DNA of 64,000 nucleotides, from the NCBI GenBank assembly GCA_028641055.1, contig CM054060.1, positions 236,744,833 to 236,808,832 on the forward strand. The letters are read 5' to 3'. Under the pieces are notes generated by a model. It did no database searches and had not been told where the DNA came from. It was given only the letters and a program-made list of their open reading frames with translations. Both the position numbers and the translations under genes were made by a program. Positions 8,310-18,544 of the stretch are shown one piece after another. The DNA comes from Alopecurus myosuroides. Lineage: Eukaryota; Streptophyta; Magnoliopsida; Poales; Poaceae. Position 1 is the stretch's first letter. The number at the start of each line of letters is the position of its first letter.

Positions 8310-11155
8310 AGCTGAATCCGAGTAAATGCACCTTTGGTGTCCCGGCTGGCAAGCTACTCGGCTTCCTGGTGTCTAGTCGGGGCATTGAAGCCAATCCTTC
8401 AAAGATAAAAGCTATTGAGAGCATGTCTTTGCCGAGATCCCTGAAAGACGTGCAGAAATTCACTGGTTGCTTGGCATCTCTGAGCCGTTTCCTGGGTCGA
8501 ATGGGCGAGAAGGCCCTGCCTCTATACCAGCTGATGAAGAAAAGTGACAAGTTTGTCTGGACTCCGCAAGCGGATGTGGCATTGAACGAGCTGAAGGCAA
8601 TGCTGGCCAGCGCTCCCATCTTGGCTAGTCCGCTACCCAAGGAGCCAATGCTGTTGTACATTGCTGCCACTAACCGAGTAGTCAGTGTGGTGATTGTGGT
8701 GGAGCGAGAAGAAGAAGGCAAGAGTGTGCAGCGCCCAGTGTACTATCTGAGTGAAGTGTTGTCTAGCTCCAAGCAAAACTACCCGCATTACCAGAAGATG
8801 ACCTACGGCGTGTACCTGGGCGCCAAGAAGCTAAAGCATTACTTCCAAGAGCATCCTATCACGGTTGTGAGCTCTGCTCCCATCTCGGATATCATGGGCA
8901 ACAAGGAGGCGAGTGGCAGAGTAGCCAAGTGGGCGATCGAGCTGGGCGCGTATGCACCCGCGTATGCGAGAAGAGAAGCTATCAAGTCTCAGATTCTGGC
9001 GGAATTTCTGGTGGATTGGGCCGAGGTGCAGTATGAACCTCCTGCTCCAGTTTCTAATTACTGGAAGATGCACTTTGATGGCTCAAAGGTGAAGGAAGGC
9101 CTTGGTGCTGGCGTAGTGCTTACGTCACCCAAGCGAGATCAACTCAAGTATGTGCTGCAGATTCATTTCAAGGCGTCCAACAACGTAGCAGAGTACGAGG
9201 CAGTGGTGCATGGCTTGCGAGTAGCCAAGGAGGTTGGCGTGCAGCGCATCATATGCTATGGAGATTCAGATCTGGTGGTGCAGCAAGTCTCTGGCACTTG
9301 GGATGCTCTAGATGCCAACATGGCATCATATCACTTCCTGGTACAGTCTATGAATGGATTCTTCGAAGGCTGCGAGTTCCAGCACATTCACCGAGCAGAG
9401 AACGAAGCGGCAGACGAGCTGTCCAAGTTGGGGTCTTCTCGGCAGTCCATCCCGACGGGGATTGCCTTGGAGCACTTGAGGAAGCCATCCATCAAGCCCT
9501 CTCCCAACTCGGAATCCATATTTGTCCCTTCTCTGCCAAGCGAGGAATTTGATCCCATGGAGATTGACTGGGAGAATGCTACAGGAAGCCCGGGGACTGC
9601 CGCTCCCAACTCGGGGACTGCCGTTCTCTACTCGGGGACTGCCACTCCTTACTCGGGGACTGCCGTTCTCTACTCGGGGACTGCCACTCCCTACTCGGGG
9701 ACTGCCACTCCCTACCCGGGGACTGCCACTCCTTACTCGGGGACTGCCACTCCATACTCGAGGACTGCTGTCCTTAACCCGGGGACTGTCGCATTCATTG
9801 AGGAAGTCCTTGCCAATCGATCAGGGCTCCAGAGAAGTGCTCCCAACCCTAAAGAGCAACCAGAGGTGCCTGTCCCAATGGAAGTGGACGAACCAGTGTT
9901 TCCCACACGGGAGACACCGAGTTGGGCCATGCCCATATTATCCTTTCTAAGGGACGGTACTCTGCCAGAGGATGAGGTGGCCGCAAGACAGATTCAGAGA
10001 AGATCCAAGGGCTACACTATATTCCGAGATGTGCTGCACAAAAGAAGTGCCACCGGCGTGCTGCAACGTTGTGTGGACCCAGAAGAAGGAGGAGAAATTC
10101 TGCTGGAAATACACCAAGGAGAATGCGGGCACCACGCCTCTTCTCGGGCATTGGTCAAGAAAGCTTTTCGGCATGGCTTCTACTGGCTCACAGCTCTGCA
10201 GCAAGCTGAAGACATCGTGAGGAAGTGCAATGGCTGCCAGATGTTCGCGAGTAAGATTCACATGCCTGCTTCCGAGCTGAAGACAATTCCTATCACATGC
10301 CCCTTCAAGCCGGCTAAAGGCAACATGACACACATCTTGGTCATGGTGGACAAGTTCACCAAATGGATCGAAGTGAAGCCTATTCGGAAGTGCGATGGGG
10401 TCACAGCTGTGAAATTCTTGAAGGATGTGATCCTGAGATATGGCTACCCGCACAGCATCATCACCGACAACGGCACAAACTTCGCAGAGGGAGCAATGGT
10501 GCGGTTCTGCAGAGATAAGCACATCCGACTAGATGTTGCATCTGTTGCGCATCCCGCCTCCAATGGGAAAGTGGAAAGAGCAAATGGCATGGTGCTAGCA
10601 GGCATAAAGCCAAGGCTGATTGAGCCACTGCTGAAAACACCTGGGTGTTGGCTAGACGAGTTGCCAGCGGTGTTGTGGAGTCTAAGGACTACCCCTAATC
10701 GGTCAACCGGCTACACGCCATTCTTCTTGGTATACGGGGTTGAGGCCGTGTTGCCAATAGACTTGGAGCATGACTCCCCTCGAGTAACCCTCTACACTGA
10801 GGTAGAGGCGAGAGAAGCTCGAGAAGACGACGTTGACCTGCTCGAAGAAGCAAGAGAGCTTACTCTGTCACGATCGGCTATCTACCAGCAAAACCTGCAG
10901 CGTTATCATAGCCGAAAGGTGAACCCAAGGGTTTTCCGAGAAGGAGACATGGTCCTTAGGCTTGTGCAGCGCACAGCCGGGATGCACAAACTGTCTCCTC
11001 CATGGGAAGGGCCCTTCATTGTGAGCAAAGCGCTGCACAACGATGCATACTACCTTGTAGATGTGCGCCCATCACAGGCGAACAGGGCAGATAAAGCTGG
11101 AGAGGAATCCAAGCGCCCTTGGAATGTAGCCCTACTGCGTCGCTTTCATTCGTGA
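8306..11155 (+). CDS. B: RT thumb, dual RNase H and integrase
   Basis: An open 949-codon frame. RT end: KLNPSKCTFG to ~8520. First RNase H/connection domain ~8650-9000 is degenerate (YIAATN where a catalytic Asp is expected). Second, archaeal-type RNase H ~9058-9440 keeps all four acidic residues, in HFDGSK, EYEAVV, YGDSDL and NEAADEL. A repeat-rich linker spans ~9440-9950. Integrase follows: the HH-CC zinc motif (GHHASS...CNGCQ, ~10130-10235), core with IITDNGTNF (~10460) and KVERAN (~10570), and a C-terminal domain to the stop at 11153. The segment that should carry the first Asp of the DDE triad is missing between ITCPF and KPAKG (~10300-10315), so the integrase should be inactive. Confidence 0.88.
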   Translation: MKLNPSKCTFGVPAGKLLGFLVSSRGIEANPSKIKAIESMSLPRSLKDVQKFTGCLASLSRFLGRMGEKALPLYQLMKKSDKFVWTPQADVALNELKAMLASAPILASPLPKEPMLLYIAATNRVVSVVIVVEREEEGKSVQRPVYYLSEVLSSSKQNYPHYQKMTYGVYLGAKKLKHYFQEHPITVVSSAPISDIMGNKEASGRVAKWAIELGAYAPAYARREAIKSQILAEFLVDWAEVQYEPPAPVSNYWKMHFDGSKVKEGLGAGVVLTSPKRDQLKYVLQIHFKASNNVAEYEAVVHGLRVAKEVGVQRIICYGDSDLVVQQVSGTWDALDANMASYHFLVQSMNGFFEGCEFQHIHRAENEAADELSKLGSSRQSIPTGIALEHLRKPSIKPSPNSESIFVPSLPSEEFDPMEIDWENATGSPGTAAPNSGTAVLYSGTATPYSGTAVLYSGTATPYSGTATPYPGTATPYSGTATPYSRTAVLNPGTVAFIEEVLANRSGLQRSAPNPKEQPEVPVPMEVDEPVFPTRETPSWAMPILSFLRDGTLPEDEVAARQIQRRSKGYTIFRDVLHKRSATGVLQRCVDPEEGGEILLEIHQGECGHHASSRALVKKAFRHGFYWLTALQQAEDIVRKCNGCQMFASKIHMPASELKTIPITCPFKPAKGNMTHILVMVDKFTKWIEVKPIRKCDGVTAVKFLKDVILRYGYPHSIITDNGTNFAEGAMVRFCRDKHIRLDVASVAHPASNGKVERANGMVLAGIKPRLIEPLLKTPGCWLDELPAVLWSLRTTPNRSTGYTPFFLVYGVEAVLPIDLEHDSPRVTLYTEVEAREAREDDVDLLEEARELTLSRSAIYQQNLQRYHSRKVNPRVFREGDMVLRLVQRTAGMHKLSPPWEGPFIVSKALHNDAYYLVDVRPSQANRADKAGEESKRPWNVALLRRFHS
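9591..9800 (+). repeat. B: ten 21-bp repeats of the purine-tract motif inside pol
   Basis: CGGGGACTG recurs exactly every 21 bp at 9591, 9612, 9633, 9654, 9675, 9696, 9717, 9738, 9759 (CGAGGACTG) and 9780. In protein it codes a 7-residue repeat of the form GTATPYS in the linker between aRH and integrase. The motif matches the sequence directly upstream of the 3' LTR (CGGGGACTGC, 17656-17665). Confidence 0.95.
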
Positions 11156-11821
11156 GCAAAGATGTGTATGTACCCTCTTATCCGAGTTGAAATTCTATTC
11201 TGCAATCTGAAATTGAACTCGGGGACTGCCCTCGCCTAAACTTGCTCCAAGTGTTTCTACTCGGCTTTACTTTTTGCCTATTCGGTTGCTCTACTTCAAC
11301 ATTCATAAGTACATTGAGTATTGTGTTTAAACCTACATGCCAACTCTTCGACTCTGCTGCTGTCCGAAACCCGGCTTCATGGCAAGCAAGAGAACGAGCA
11401 AAAGGTCAATGAGAACAAGAAAAAATGCTAAGGAAGAAAAGAGTGCAGGAACCGAGTAGGGTGCTTTTACTACTGTTCTTTGTCTTGTCTTTTCGGCTAA
11501 GTGGTGGGCTGCGTTACTATGATTGTTTCTAAGCGGCTAAGTATTTGCAGCTCTGCTCTTTAACTCTTGTGACTCGAATACCAAAAAAGCAACAAGTTGC
11601 TGGTAGAGCTGAGACAAAAAGAAAGAGTGAATAAGAAATGCAACTCGGGGACTCGCATGATAACGCAACCCGGCATCGAGCCAAGGCTGAACAAAATGAT
11701 TAAGTTGAAAACAACAAGTGTGAATAAAAATGAGTAGCAAACGGCATAAGTAGTCTGATACATCTGCACCCGGCATCCCGGGGATCTGATAAGTGTTTGA
11801 GGAATGACCTGCAGGACAGAT
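11156..11821 (+). other. B: 3' noncoding spacer between pol and the antisense gene
   Basis: This lies between two convergent genes and has no convincing ORF. It carries two further purine-tract-like motifs, at 11219-11229 (TCGGGGACTGC) and 11645-11655 (TCGGGGACTCG). Polyadenylation of the antisense gene should occur here on the - strand. Confidence 0.6.
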
Positions 11822-14800
11822 TCAGGTCGAGGCGGCGTTCTCAGTGGCGGCCTTGGCTGCTTCATCTTCAGTATTGGCCATGGTAGCGTCTGCTTCAGAG
11901 CTGGCGTCAACGGTCTTCGCAGTTTCATCCTCGGTGCTGGCCTTGGCAGCATCTGCTTCCGAGTTGGCGGTATGGGACCTCGTTGCGTCTGTGTTCGCCT
12001 CGGTGGCTACCCGATCTGGAGTGGCCGTGGTCGCTGAGGTGGAGCCACCGGCTTGGGCGCGAAGGCTAATCGTGTCGTCGAGGGCAGCTCCTGACGAGGT
12101 GCCGAACTCGAGCGCGGAGGTGTCAATCGACATCTTCTCGTTCTCGTCCTCCTCATCGCTACCCGCGACGACCGCGGCCTTCCCCTTCCCGGCCTTGCCA
12201 CCAGGAGACTCGAAGCAGCTCAGGTCCAGCTCCTCTGTGTCCGTTTCTTCGTCTTCATCCTCCTCCTCGCCTTCGTCCACCTCGGTGTCGGGCTCGGTGA
12301 GGCCGTCGATGAAGGTCGCGGTATCAGCGTACTGGGCAACCTCGTGTGCAACCAGCTGGCGGATAGCCACGCAGTCGGGGTTTTTCTCCCACTTGGAGTC
12401 CTGGCGCATCTCGCGGACAATCTGCAGGTTAAGGTTTTCATACCAACTGGTGATAAATAGCAGCATCATGTCCGCGCCTGCCCGAGCTCCCGATGCGCGA
12501 CATTTCTTCAGCTCGGCTTTCACGCGGTGCAGCTTCAAGGCAAGTCCACAGATTTTCGTTGGTGCAGAGTCATCAGGCCAGAAAAGGTTGTGGATCTTGG
12601 AAGGCGACGCGCACCAGCTCGGTGCCCACGCCCGCTAGCCGCGGGAACTGCCCTTGCATAATCAGGATGCTCTCCTCGATTTCTGCTCTGGTGTCCAAAG
12701 GCTCGCCCTTCTCAGCGCGAGCTACTCGGACCTTTGCTAGGGCAGGCACGCAAGAAGACTCGAGGTCGGGGAAGACTCCTGCAAGAGCTATCGAGAAGAT
12801 CAGAAACAATAACAGAGTAGAGATACGAAACGAGTAGCAGAGGAACAAGAGGAAGCAGTGAAGCAAAGAAAAAAGAGCACTTACTGTTCAAGTCATAGCG
12901 CAGCCCCTGCAGCTGGTTCTTCCATGTTTCCTCGTTGGCTAGGTGCCTCTCTTCAATCAGGCGGAGCCCGTTCAGCTGAGCAAAGAGATCAACATTGCTT
13001 TTCTTCAGCACCTCGCACTCCTGCTCGAGGGCTTTCTCCTTGGCCTTGGCTGCTGTTTCGCTCTTTGCCTTCTCGGCGATTATTCTATCCCTCTCGGCAG
13101 CAATGTTGATAGCATCCTGGAGCGCAGTGCGCAGCTGGACTTGGAGCTTCTCCATCTCGGTGGCATGTTCTTTCTGCAGCTCGACAGCCTGGCTGGACAA
13201 CTGCTGCTGCACCTCAGCAGGTTTGAGGCAATCTTGATGTTCCTCAGCAAACTTCTTATGATCTTCTGAGAAGAGCAAAGCACGGTCAGCAGAGTAGCGA
13301 AGAAATAAACACAAAGACAAGCCGAGAAGACGGCAACGTACCTTCTAGTCTTTTAATCGTGGCTTGGCCACTCTCGACAAAGGCGCAGCAGGTTGAGTGC
13401 TCCTCCGCCAGGGCCTTTAACTTCCCTGCAGAGTAGAAGTGGTTAGCGCAAAAAGCAGAAGCGGGCGTAAACACCAAACGCAAGAACCGCGTAGCTAAAA
13501 GCGTACCTTCAACTTTAGAAAGTTTCAATGTGTTGTTCATCACATCCTTCTCGGCTGCCTCGCCGTCTGCGCGTTCTCTTTCCAGAGCCTCAATGCGTCT
13601 CTTGGCAATGGCATGGTTCCAGAGTAGCTGACGGTGCAGGCCGGTCCGCTTCAGTAAGCTATTCTGAGAAGCAAAAGGAAGAAGAATCAGGCAAAGTAAT
13701 AAAGATTCAACCAGAGAAGGCGGCAACTCGGGAGTGTATCCGCCTACTCGGCCAGAATCTAGGGGACTGGGTGATAGATAAGGAAAAGAAGAAGAGTAGA
13801 AGAAAAGGGAAAGGCAACTCGGGGAGGATGAGTAGAAGCTTACCGCATAAGATTGCTCAAGGTGCTCTGCGTTCTTGCGATGGACGAACATCTTGGCGGC
13901 AAGCGTGCTGGAGTTGGATGAGATAGTCATGGGTTTGTAACCCAAGTCTGCCTTGTTCCAATCGACACGCATATGGTCCAGGTCGCCCAGATCCGTGCCG
14001 TCCCAGTTCGAGTTGCCAAGGACCTTGCTTTCCCACTTGGCATCGATGAAGCCAACCAAATCGAGCACTTGCTCAAGGCCCTGGGACGTCACCGCCTTGT
14101 CCTGAACCTCGCGCGAAGAAATGGAGAGGGACTTGTCCTGATTTGGGGCCGGGGGTCTGGAGTCCACTGCCACAGTTTTCTTCCCTTTCCGAAGAGCAAG
14201 TTTCCTCTCCGCGGGGGTTAACCCAACCTGGTGCTGCTGGCTGACCTTCACCATATAAGGTGGGAAGCTGGGCGGATCTACGACACTAGATGCACCAACG
14301 GCGTCAGCAGCCGCGCCAGGCTCGCGGATAGCCAGCTGAGTGGACTTGGCGATTGATGTTGGCGGCGGCATCACGGCTGCATCTTGACCGGCGCCACGCG
14401 CCGGGTTCCTGCGAACAACGTCTTCTGCCGGACCTGCTGGCTTCTCGGCAGCCCGCTTCTTCGAAGTCTCCTTCTGGGCAGTTGGCTTCTCGGTGGTCTT
14501 CTTCTCGGTGGCCTTCTTGGCCTTCTCCTCGGCGGCCTTCTTCTCTGCAGCTTCCTGAGCATTCTTCCTTGTAACCGGCTTGGCCGGAGGGCTGGCGGCA
14601 GCCTTGGTTTTCTGCACCAAGGAGGAGTCTGGTGCAGTGGGCGGCGCTAGCGGCGCGCTACTCGGCGCGGCGTCCGGCTGAGCGCTACCCTGCGCGGCGC
14701 CTGTTTGCGCGTCGCTCAGAGGGTATTGCTCCGCCTCGTTGACTACTTCAACCCGCTGCTCGGCAGCGGGATCTGGCTGTGAGGCATCTGGTTCTTCTAC

Positions 14801-16966
14801 CCACGGCTGGGCCGCGGGGTCTTCTTGTTCAGCAGCTCCTGTTGCGGGCTGCTCTTCTTCTTCTTCCTGCCGCTCAAGGGCGGCGTCGTCGTGCATCTCG
14901 GTGTCTCGTTCCAGGTTCTCCTCGGCCATGGTGGCCGGAGGATAAGGTGGCATCTCTTGGCGGATAGCGTCCTGCGCCTCCTGCTCGGCGCGGGATTGCT
15001 GCTCCGGCTCGACATTCTGGGCGTCGGAGTCCTCTTTGTGGGCTGTGGCGGTTTCATTCTCATCGCCGTCAAGGTTGATGAGCTTATCAACGTCAATTGC
15101 GGCTTTCTTCTTGGTCTTCGTGGGCGCACGAGCGGCATCCGCATCCAAGGGGGCTCTGAAGGGAAAATTGCATTCAGAAATAAGAAGAGGGCAGAGGAAA
15201 CTGAGAGGAAACAGCGAAGTAAAAGGATTGAGAATCAATCGAGAAGGAACTTACCCCTTGCGGGTAGGGATCGCTGGTCGTTTCCTCGTCACGACCTTCT
15301 TGGTCGTCTTCTCGGTCGGCTTCTTCTTCTTGGCGGGGGGCTCTTGGGCGCCGCTACCCGTGCGCTTGCGGGTAAGAGGAGCGGCAACTGAAAGAGGATC
15401 GACGACCAGGGCTTCCTTGTCCTCGTCCTCATCCTCAATTTCGTCCTCAGCATCGGCACCATCTGTGAAATAGAAAGGAAGAAAGGCAATTCAGAAGCAG
15501 GAAGCAGTTAGTTGGTGCTGCTCGCGATCAGACGAGATAAAATCAGTTACCTTCATCTTCGTCCTCGGACCAGTCACGAAGAGACGCGTCCACGCGATGC
15601 TTACTCGTCTGGGCGGCTTCAGGAGGATCAAGCTTGTCCGCGGTCTCGAAGGAGACCTCATCGTCTTCCTCTCGGTCATCTGACCAGTTGCCCTCGAAGC
15701 GCTCACTGCTCTCAGCAAGCTGGCGATCAAAGACCTGAAGAATAGAGAAACATCGCAAATTAGCCGAGTAGCATGAAGGCACTCTACCCGACTAGGCGTG
15801 CAAACACCAAGCATATTAAGCCTAAGCGATTCGGCCAAGTGTCCTACTCGGCAAGGCGTGCAAACATCAAGCACATTAAGCCTAAGTGTTTCTCCTAAGT
15901 GTGCTACCCGACAAGGCGTGCAAACAACAAGCATACTGAGCCTGAGCAGTTCCGCTAAACGCCCTACTCGGCGCAGAGTGCGAATGATAGTCGCGGCAAG
16001 GAGAGGAAGCTATCTACTCGAATTGCATATACAAGAAGCAGATTAAGAAGGACATACCCGTGGAATCGGCTTTGTGCGGCTGTAGGGGATGAAGCCGTAC
16101 TGCCAGTTGTCTCGAAGGCCAGTGGTCAGGATGGACCGAGCGTAAGCGGCGACATCCGCGTTGCTGAGTTCGAAAGTTGTCGTCCGAGTACAGTCACGAG
16201 GGCCGCCCATGTAGCACATGGGGTGGGAGCGGCGTTGCAGAGGCAGCACGCGGTTACGAATCCAGCAGGCGACTGGATCGTCGCTCTTGAGCCCTTCTCC
16301 GATCAGATGGGCGAGCCGCTCCTCCATCTGCACCAAAGTCCTGCTGTTGGATGGCTTGCTCTTCCAATTCTGCCCGGTAGGAGCTCGGTTGCTCCAAGGG
16401 GGCAGATTGATGCGGTCCTCGATCTTGGCCTCCTTCGTGGCGGGGATGTTCTTCACGTACAAGAAGGACTTCTGCCACTTGCGGACAGAATCCAGGCCCT
16501 TGATGCGAGGATGATTGGTGCCCGGGCGCTGCACCATCATGGCGCTGCCGGTCTCGGTTACCCGGCTGCTGGTGTCCGCGCCATCCTTCTTGCCCTGGCT
16601 CTGTTGGCGGAAGAAGAAGTACTTCGACCACGTCTCCGTCGTGGGGCGAACGCCGAGGAAAGCTTCGCACACCACAGCATGGTAGGAGAGGAAGACAACC
16701 GCGTTGGGAGGAAGATGGTGCATCTGGAGACCATAATGATCCAGGAAAGAGCGGAGGAAATTGGACGCAGGAAGGCCGAATCCTCGCGCGAAGTGCGCGA
16801 GGAAGACGACGTGCTCTCCCTCCTCTGGAGCCGGAACGATCTCGCCGTTAGACGGCCGGCAGCGAACACCGGGAGGAACCCTCCGGGTGTTCACGAGCCA
16901 CTGGCAGTCCTCGGCGGTGACGTCGGAACCGGCACAGCAGGCGCGAGCACTATCACCGCGAGCCAT
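11822..16966 (-). pseudogene. B: antisense eight-exon gene, Transposase_28-like protein
   Basis: Runs opposite to gag-pol. Exons inferred from GT/AG sites with matching frame: 16966-16058, 15734-15551, 15462-15255, 15155-13844, 13663-13507, 13425-13342, 13265-12885, 12778-11822. Every junction through exon 8 keeps frame. Inside exon 8 a one-base shift near 12590-12640 separates the last part (or a small intron is missed). Exon 1 encodes a globular domain of the putative gypsy-type transposon (Transposase_28-like) family. Exons 2-4 are acidic then Lys/Ala/Glu-rich with NLS-like clusters (TRKR, AKKKK), exons 5-7 form a coiled coil, and exon 8 is acidic. Start chosen at MARGDS (16966); an upstream in-frame ATG is at 17035. 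Function unknown; a nuclear DNA- or protein-binding role is a guess. Confidence 0.75.
15784..15980 (-). repeat. B: 60-bp tandem repeat in the first intron of the antisense gene
   Basis: Units starting at 15784, 15844, 15904 and a partial one at 15964 begin CTACYCG and contain GGCGTGCAAACA and AAGCCTAAG. They lie wholly between exons 1 and 2. Spacing is exactly 60 bp with moderate divergence. Confidence 0.9.
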
Positions 16967-17131
16967 GGCGGCAAGCAGGAAGTTGGGAGAGGATTGGAAG
17001 GAACTGGTGGAGTGGACGAGCCCGCGGCGGCGCAAAGAGTTGCGCGGCGGCGGAGAGCTCTGAGACGGCGGAGGTTCGAGGAGGCAGAAGGGGAAAGTGA
17101 AGCGGAAGGAGAAGAGGAAGTTATCGAGGGG

Positions 17132-17139
17132 TATTTATA
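17132..17139 (-). promoter_or_regulatory. B: TATA box of the antisense gene
   Basis: On the - strand the sequence reads GGTATAAATACCCC, a textbook plant TATA box. It is about 95 bp upstream of the first in-frame ATG (17035) and 166 bp upstream of the preferred one (16966). Elements A and C have TATA boxes at the matching place. Confidence 0.75.
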
Positions 17140-17665
17140 CCGCACCCCGGGTTACCGTTACGAATTGGAGTAGTGGGATCGATCGTGGCAATAAATCGTG
17201 CGGCGTGGGGTCTGTGGCCGGTTGGAAACGCACACAGCGCGGAACGCGCGCGTAACGGCCGCATTAGATCCCACGACGAGATCGTGGGCGATTACTGCGC
17301 GTGATGGGACATTACGAGCCAGTGGGCCCACTCCGTGAAAACTGGGAGCGTGGACTGTCAGGTCCTGGGCAGCGAGGCGTCGCAGTCCTGGATGCGTGAC
17401 ACGTGCCCAGTTGCAGCACGGAAAGCCGGATTGTGCTCTGCGCTGCAGAGATTCGATTGAAGAAATTCCCTAAGTCTTTTTACTCAGTTACAGAGAAGGA
17501 AGCTAGCCCTATTCGGAAGGGAGGAAACTCAAGGTACTTTTCAAAATGCTACTCGGAGGTTTTACTCGGCATATTGAGGTTCAAGGGCAAGGTTGCCAAG
17601 CTTGGTTTTAAGCTGGCAGGGCCCAGTGAACGAGTTCGCAGGGCTCTACCAGCTTCGGGGACTGC
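17140..17665 (+). other. B: spacer between antisense promoter and 3' LTR, with purine tract
   Basis: Noncoding. It should hold upstream regulatory sequence of the antisense gene. The end, 17656-17665 (CGGGGACTGC), touches the LTR and is the likely plus-strand primer (polypurine tract). Confidence 0.6.
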
Positions 17666-18539
17666 TGTCGGGGGGTTACCCCCGAGTAGGGTAAAGGCAA
17701 GTGGTAAAAGCAACAGTCAGAAGAGAAGTTTGGTCGAGTAGCCGCCTACCCGGTACTTGCTACCCGGTCGACTGCTACTCGGTCTTACAAAAAGATGACC
17801 AGAAGGAGATATCAAGCAAGTTATATCTGTTCGAGTAGAAGAGTTGGTCCGAGTAAGATTGGCGGGAACCTACTCGGGCCAGAAGTCAAAGGAGCCGTTC
17901 TGACAACGGATCCCGCGTATCCCGGGTCCGTACTTGGCACTGTTCACAACACTGTTCATCTGGGGACGGCGTGCTTGACAGCGACAGTGTGTCAGCAGGG
18001 CGTCGCAGGATAGGGGGGACCTACTCTGTGTTCGCACAGTGATAACAGACTGGTTACTTGGTTTTGCCCAACGACTTTCTGCATCAGGACAAGCTTAGAA
18101 GCCAAAGCTGTCAGCGGGAACTCGGAAGAAGGACGGTGTGCACACAATGTCGACACTTGTTTGTATTTGGCTGTATCCGGCTGGGCACCGGGTATATAAG
18201 GTGCCCCGCCGCCTCCTGCGCGAGGCACGAAGCATTGCGATAACACACGTAGAGATTCTTGACCTAATTCTACCCGGAGAGAGAAGAGTGGCTACTCGGT
18301 AGCAAGAACATTTGTACTGTGGCTACTCGGTGAGACACCAGAATACATAGAGAAAGGCAGGAGTAGGGGTTTTACCTCCTCACGAGGGCCCTGAACCTGG
18401 GTAGATCGTGTTGTTTGCAGTGTTTGATCTTCACCTCACGCGTCTACTCGTCGCGTGATCCCTCCCCGAGCGCCTCCAGCGTCCTTCGTCCCCACATCTT
18501 TAGCCATCCTATGGCATCTGCCGTGACACCACCACGACA
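17666..18539 (+). repeat. B 3' LTR
   Basis: An 874-bp copy of 3314-4187 with about nine single-base differences by eye and no length change. TATA box at 18193-18200. It is followed by the right TSD AGGGA (18540-18544). Confidence 0.95.
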
Positions 18540-18544
18540 AGGGA

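Larger units (their letters stand above)
3314..18539 (+). mobile_element. Element B: 15,226-bp Tat-lineage Ty3/gypsy retrotransposon with antisense gene
   Basis: Two 874-bp LTRs (3314-4187, 17666-18539) begin TGTCGGGG and end CACGACA, flanked by AGGGA TSDs (3309-3313, 18540-18544). Order: LTR, primer-binding site, leader ORF, gag-pro, RT, degenerate RNase H, archaeal-type RNase H, 21-bp repeat array, integrase, antisense multi-exon gene, purine tract, LTR. By eye I count about nine differences between the LTRs (~1%), so the insertion is fairly recent. Even so, RT has a frameshift and the integrase lacks its first catalytic Asp, so this copy cannot move by itself. Confidence 0.93.

Noticed and set aside
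9591..9800. Regular 21-bp repeats resembling a CRISPR-like array
   Set aside because: The repeats have no unique spacers, are coding, and lie inside a eukaryotic retrotransposon. They match the purine tract of the element.
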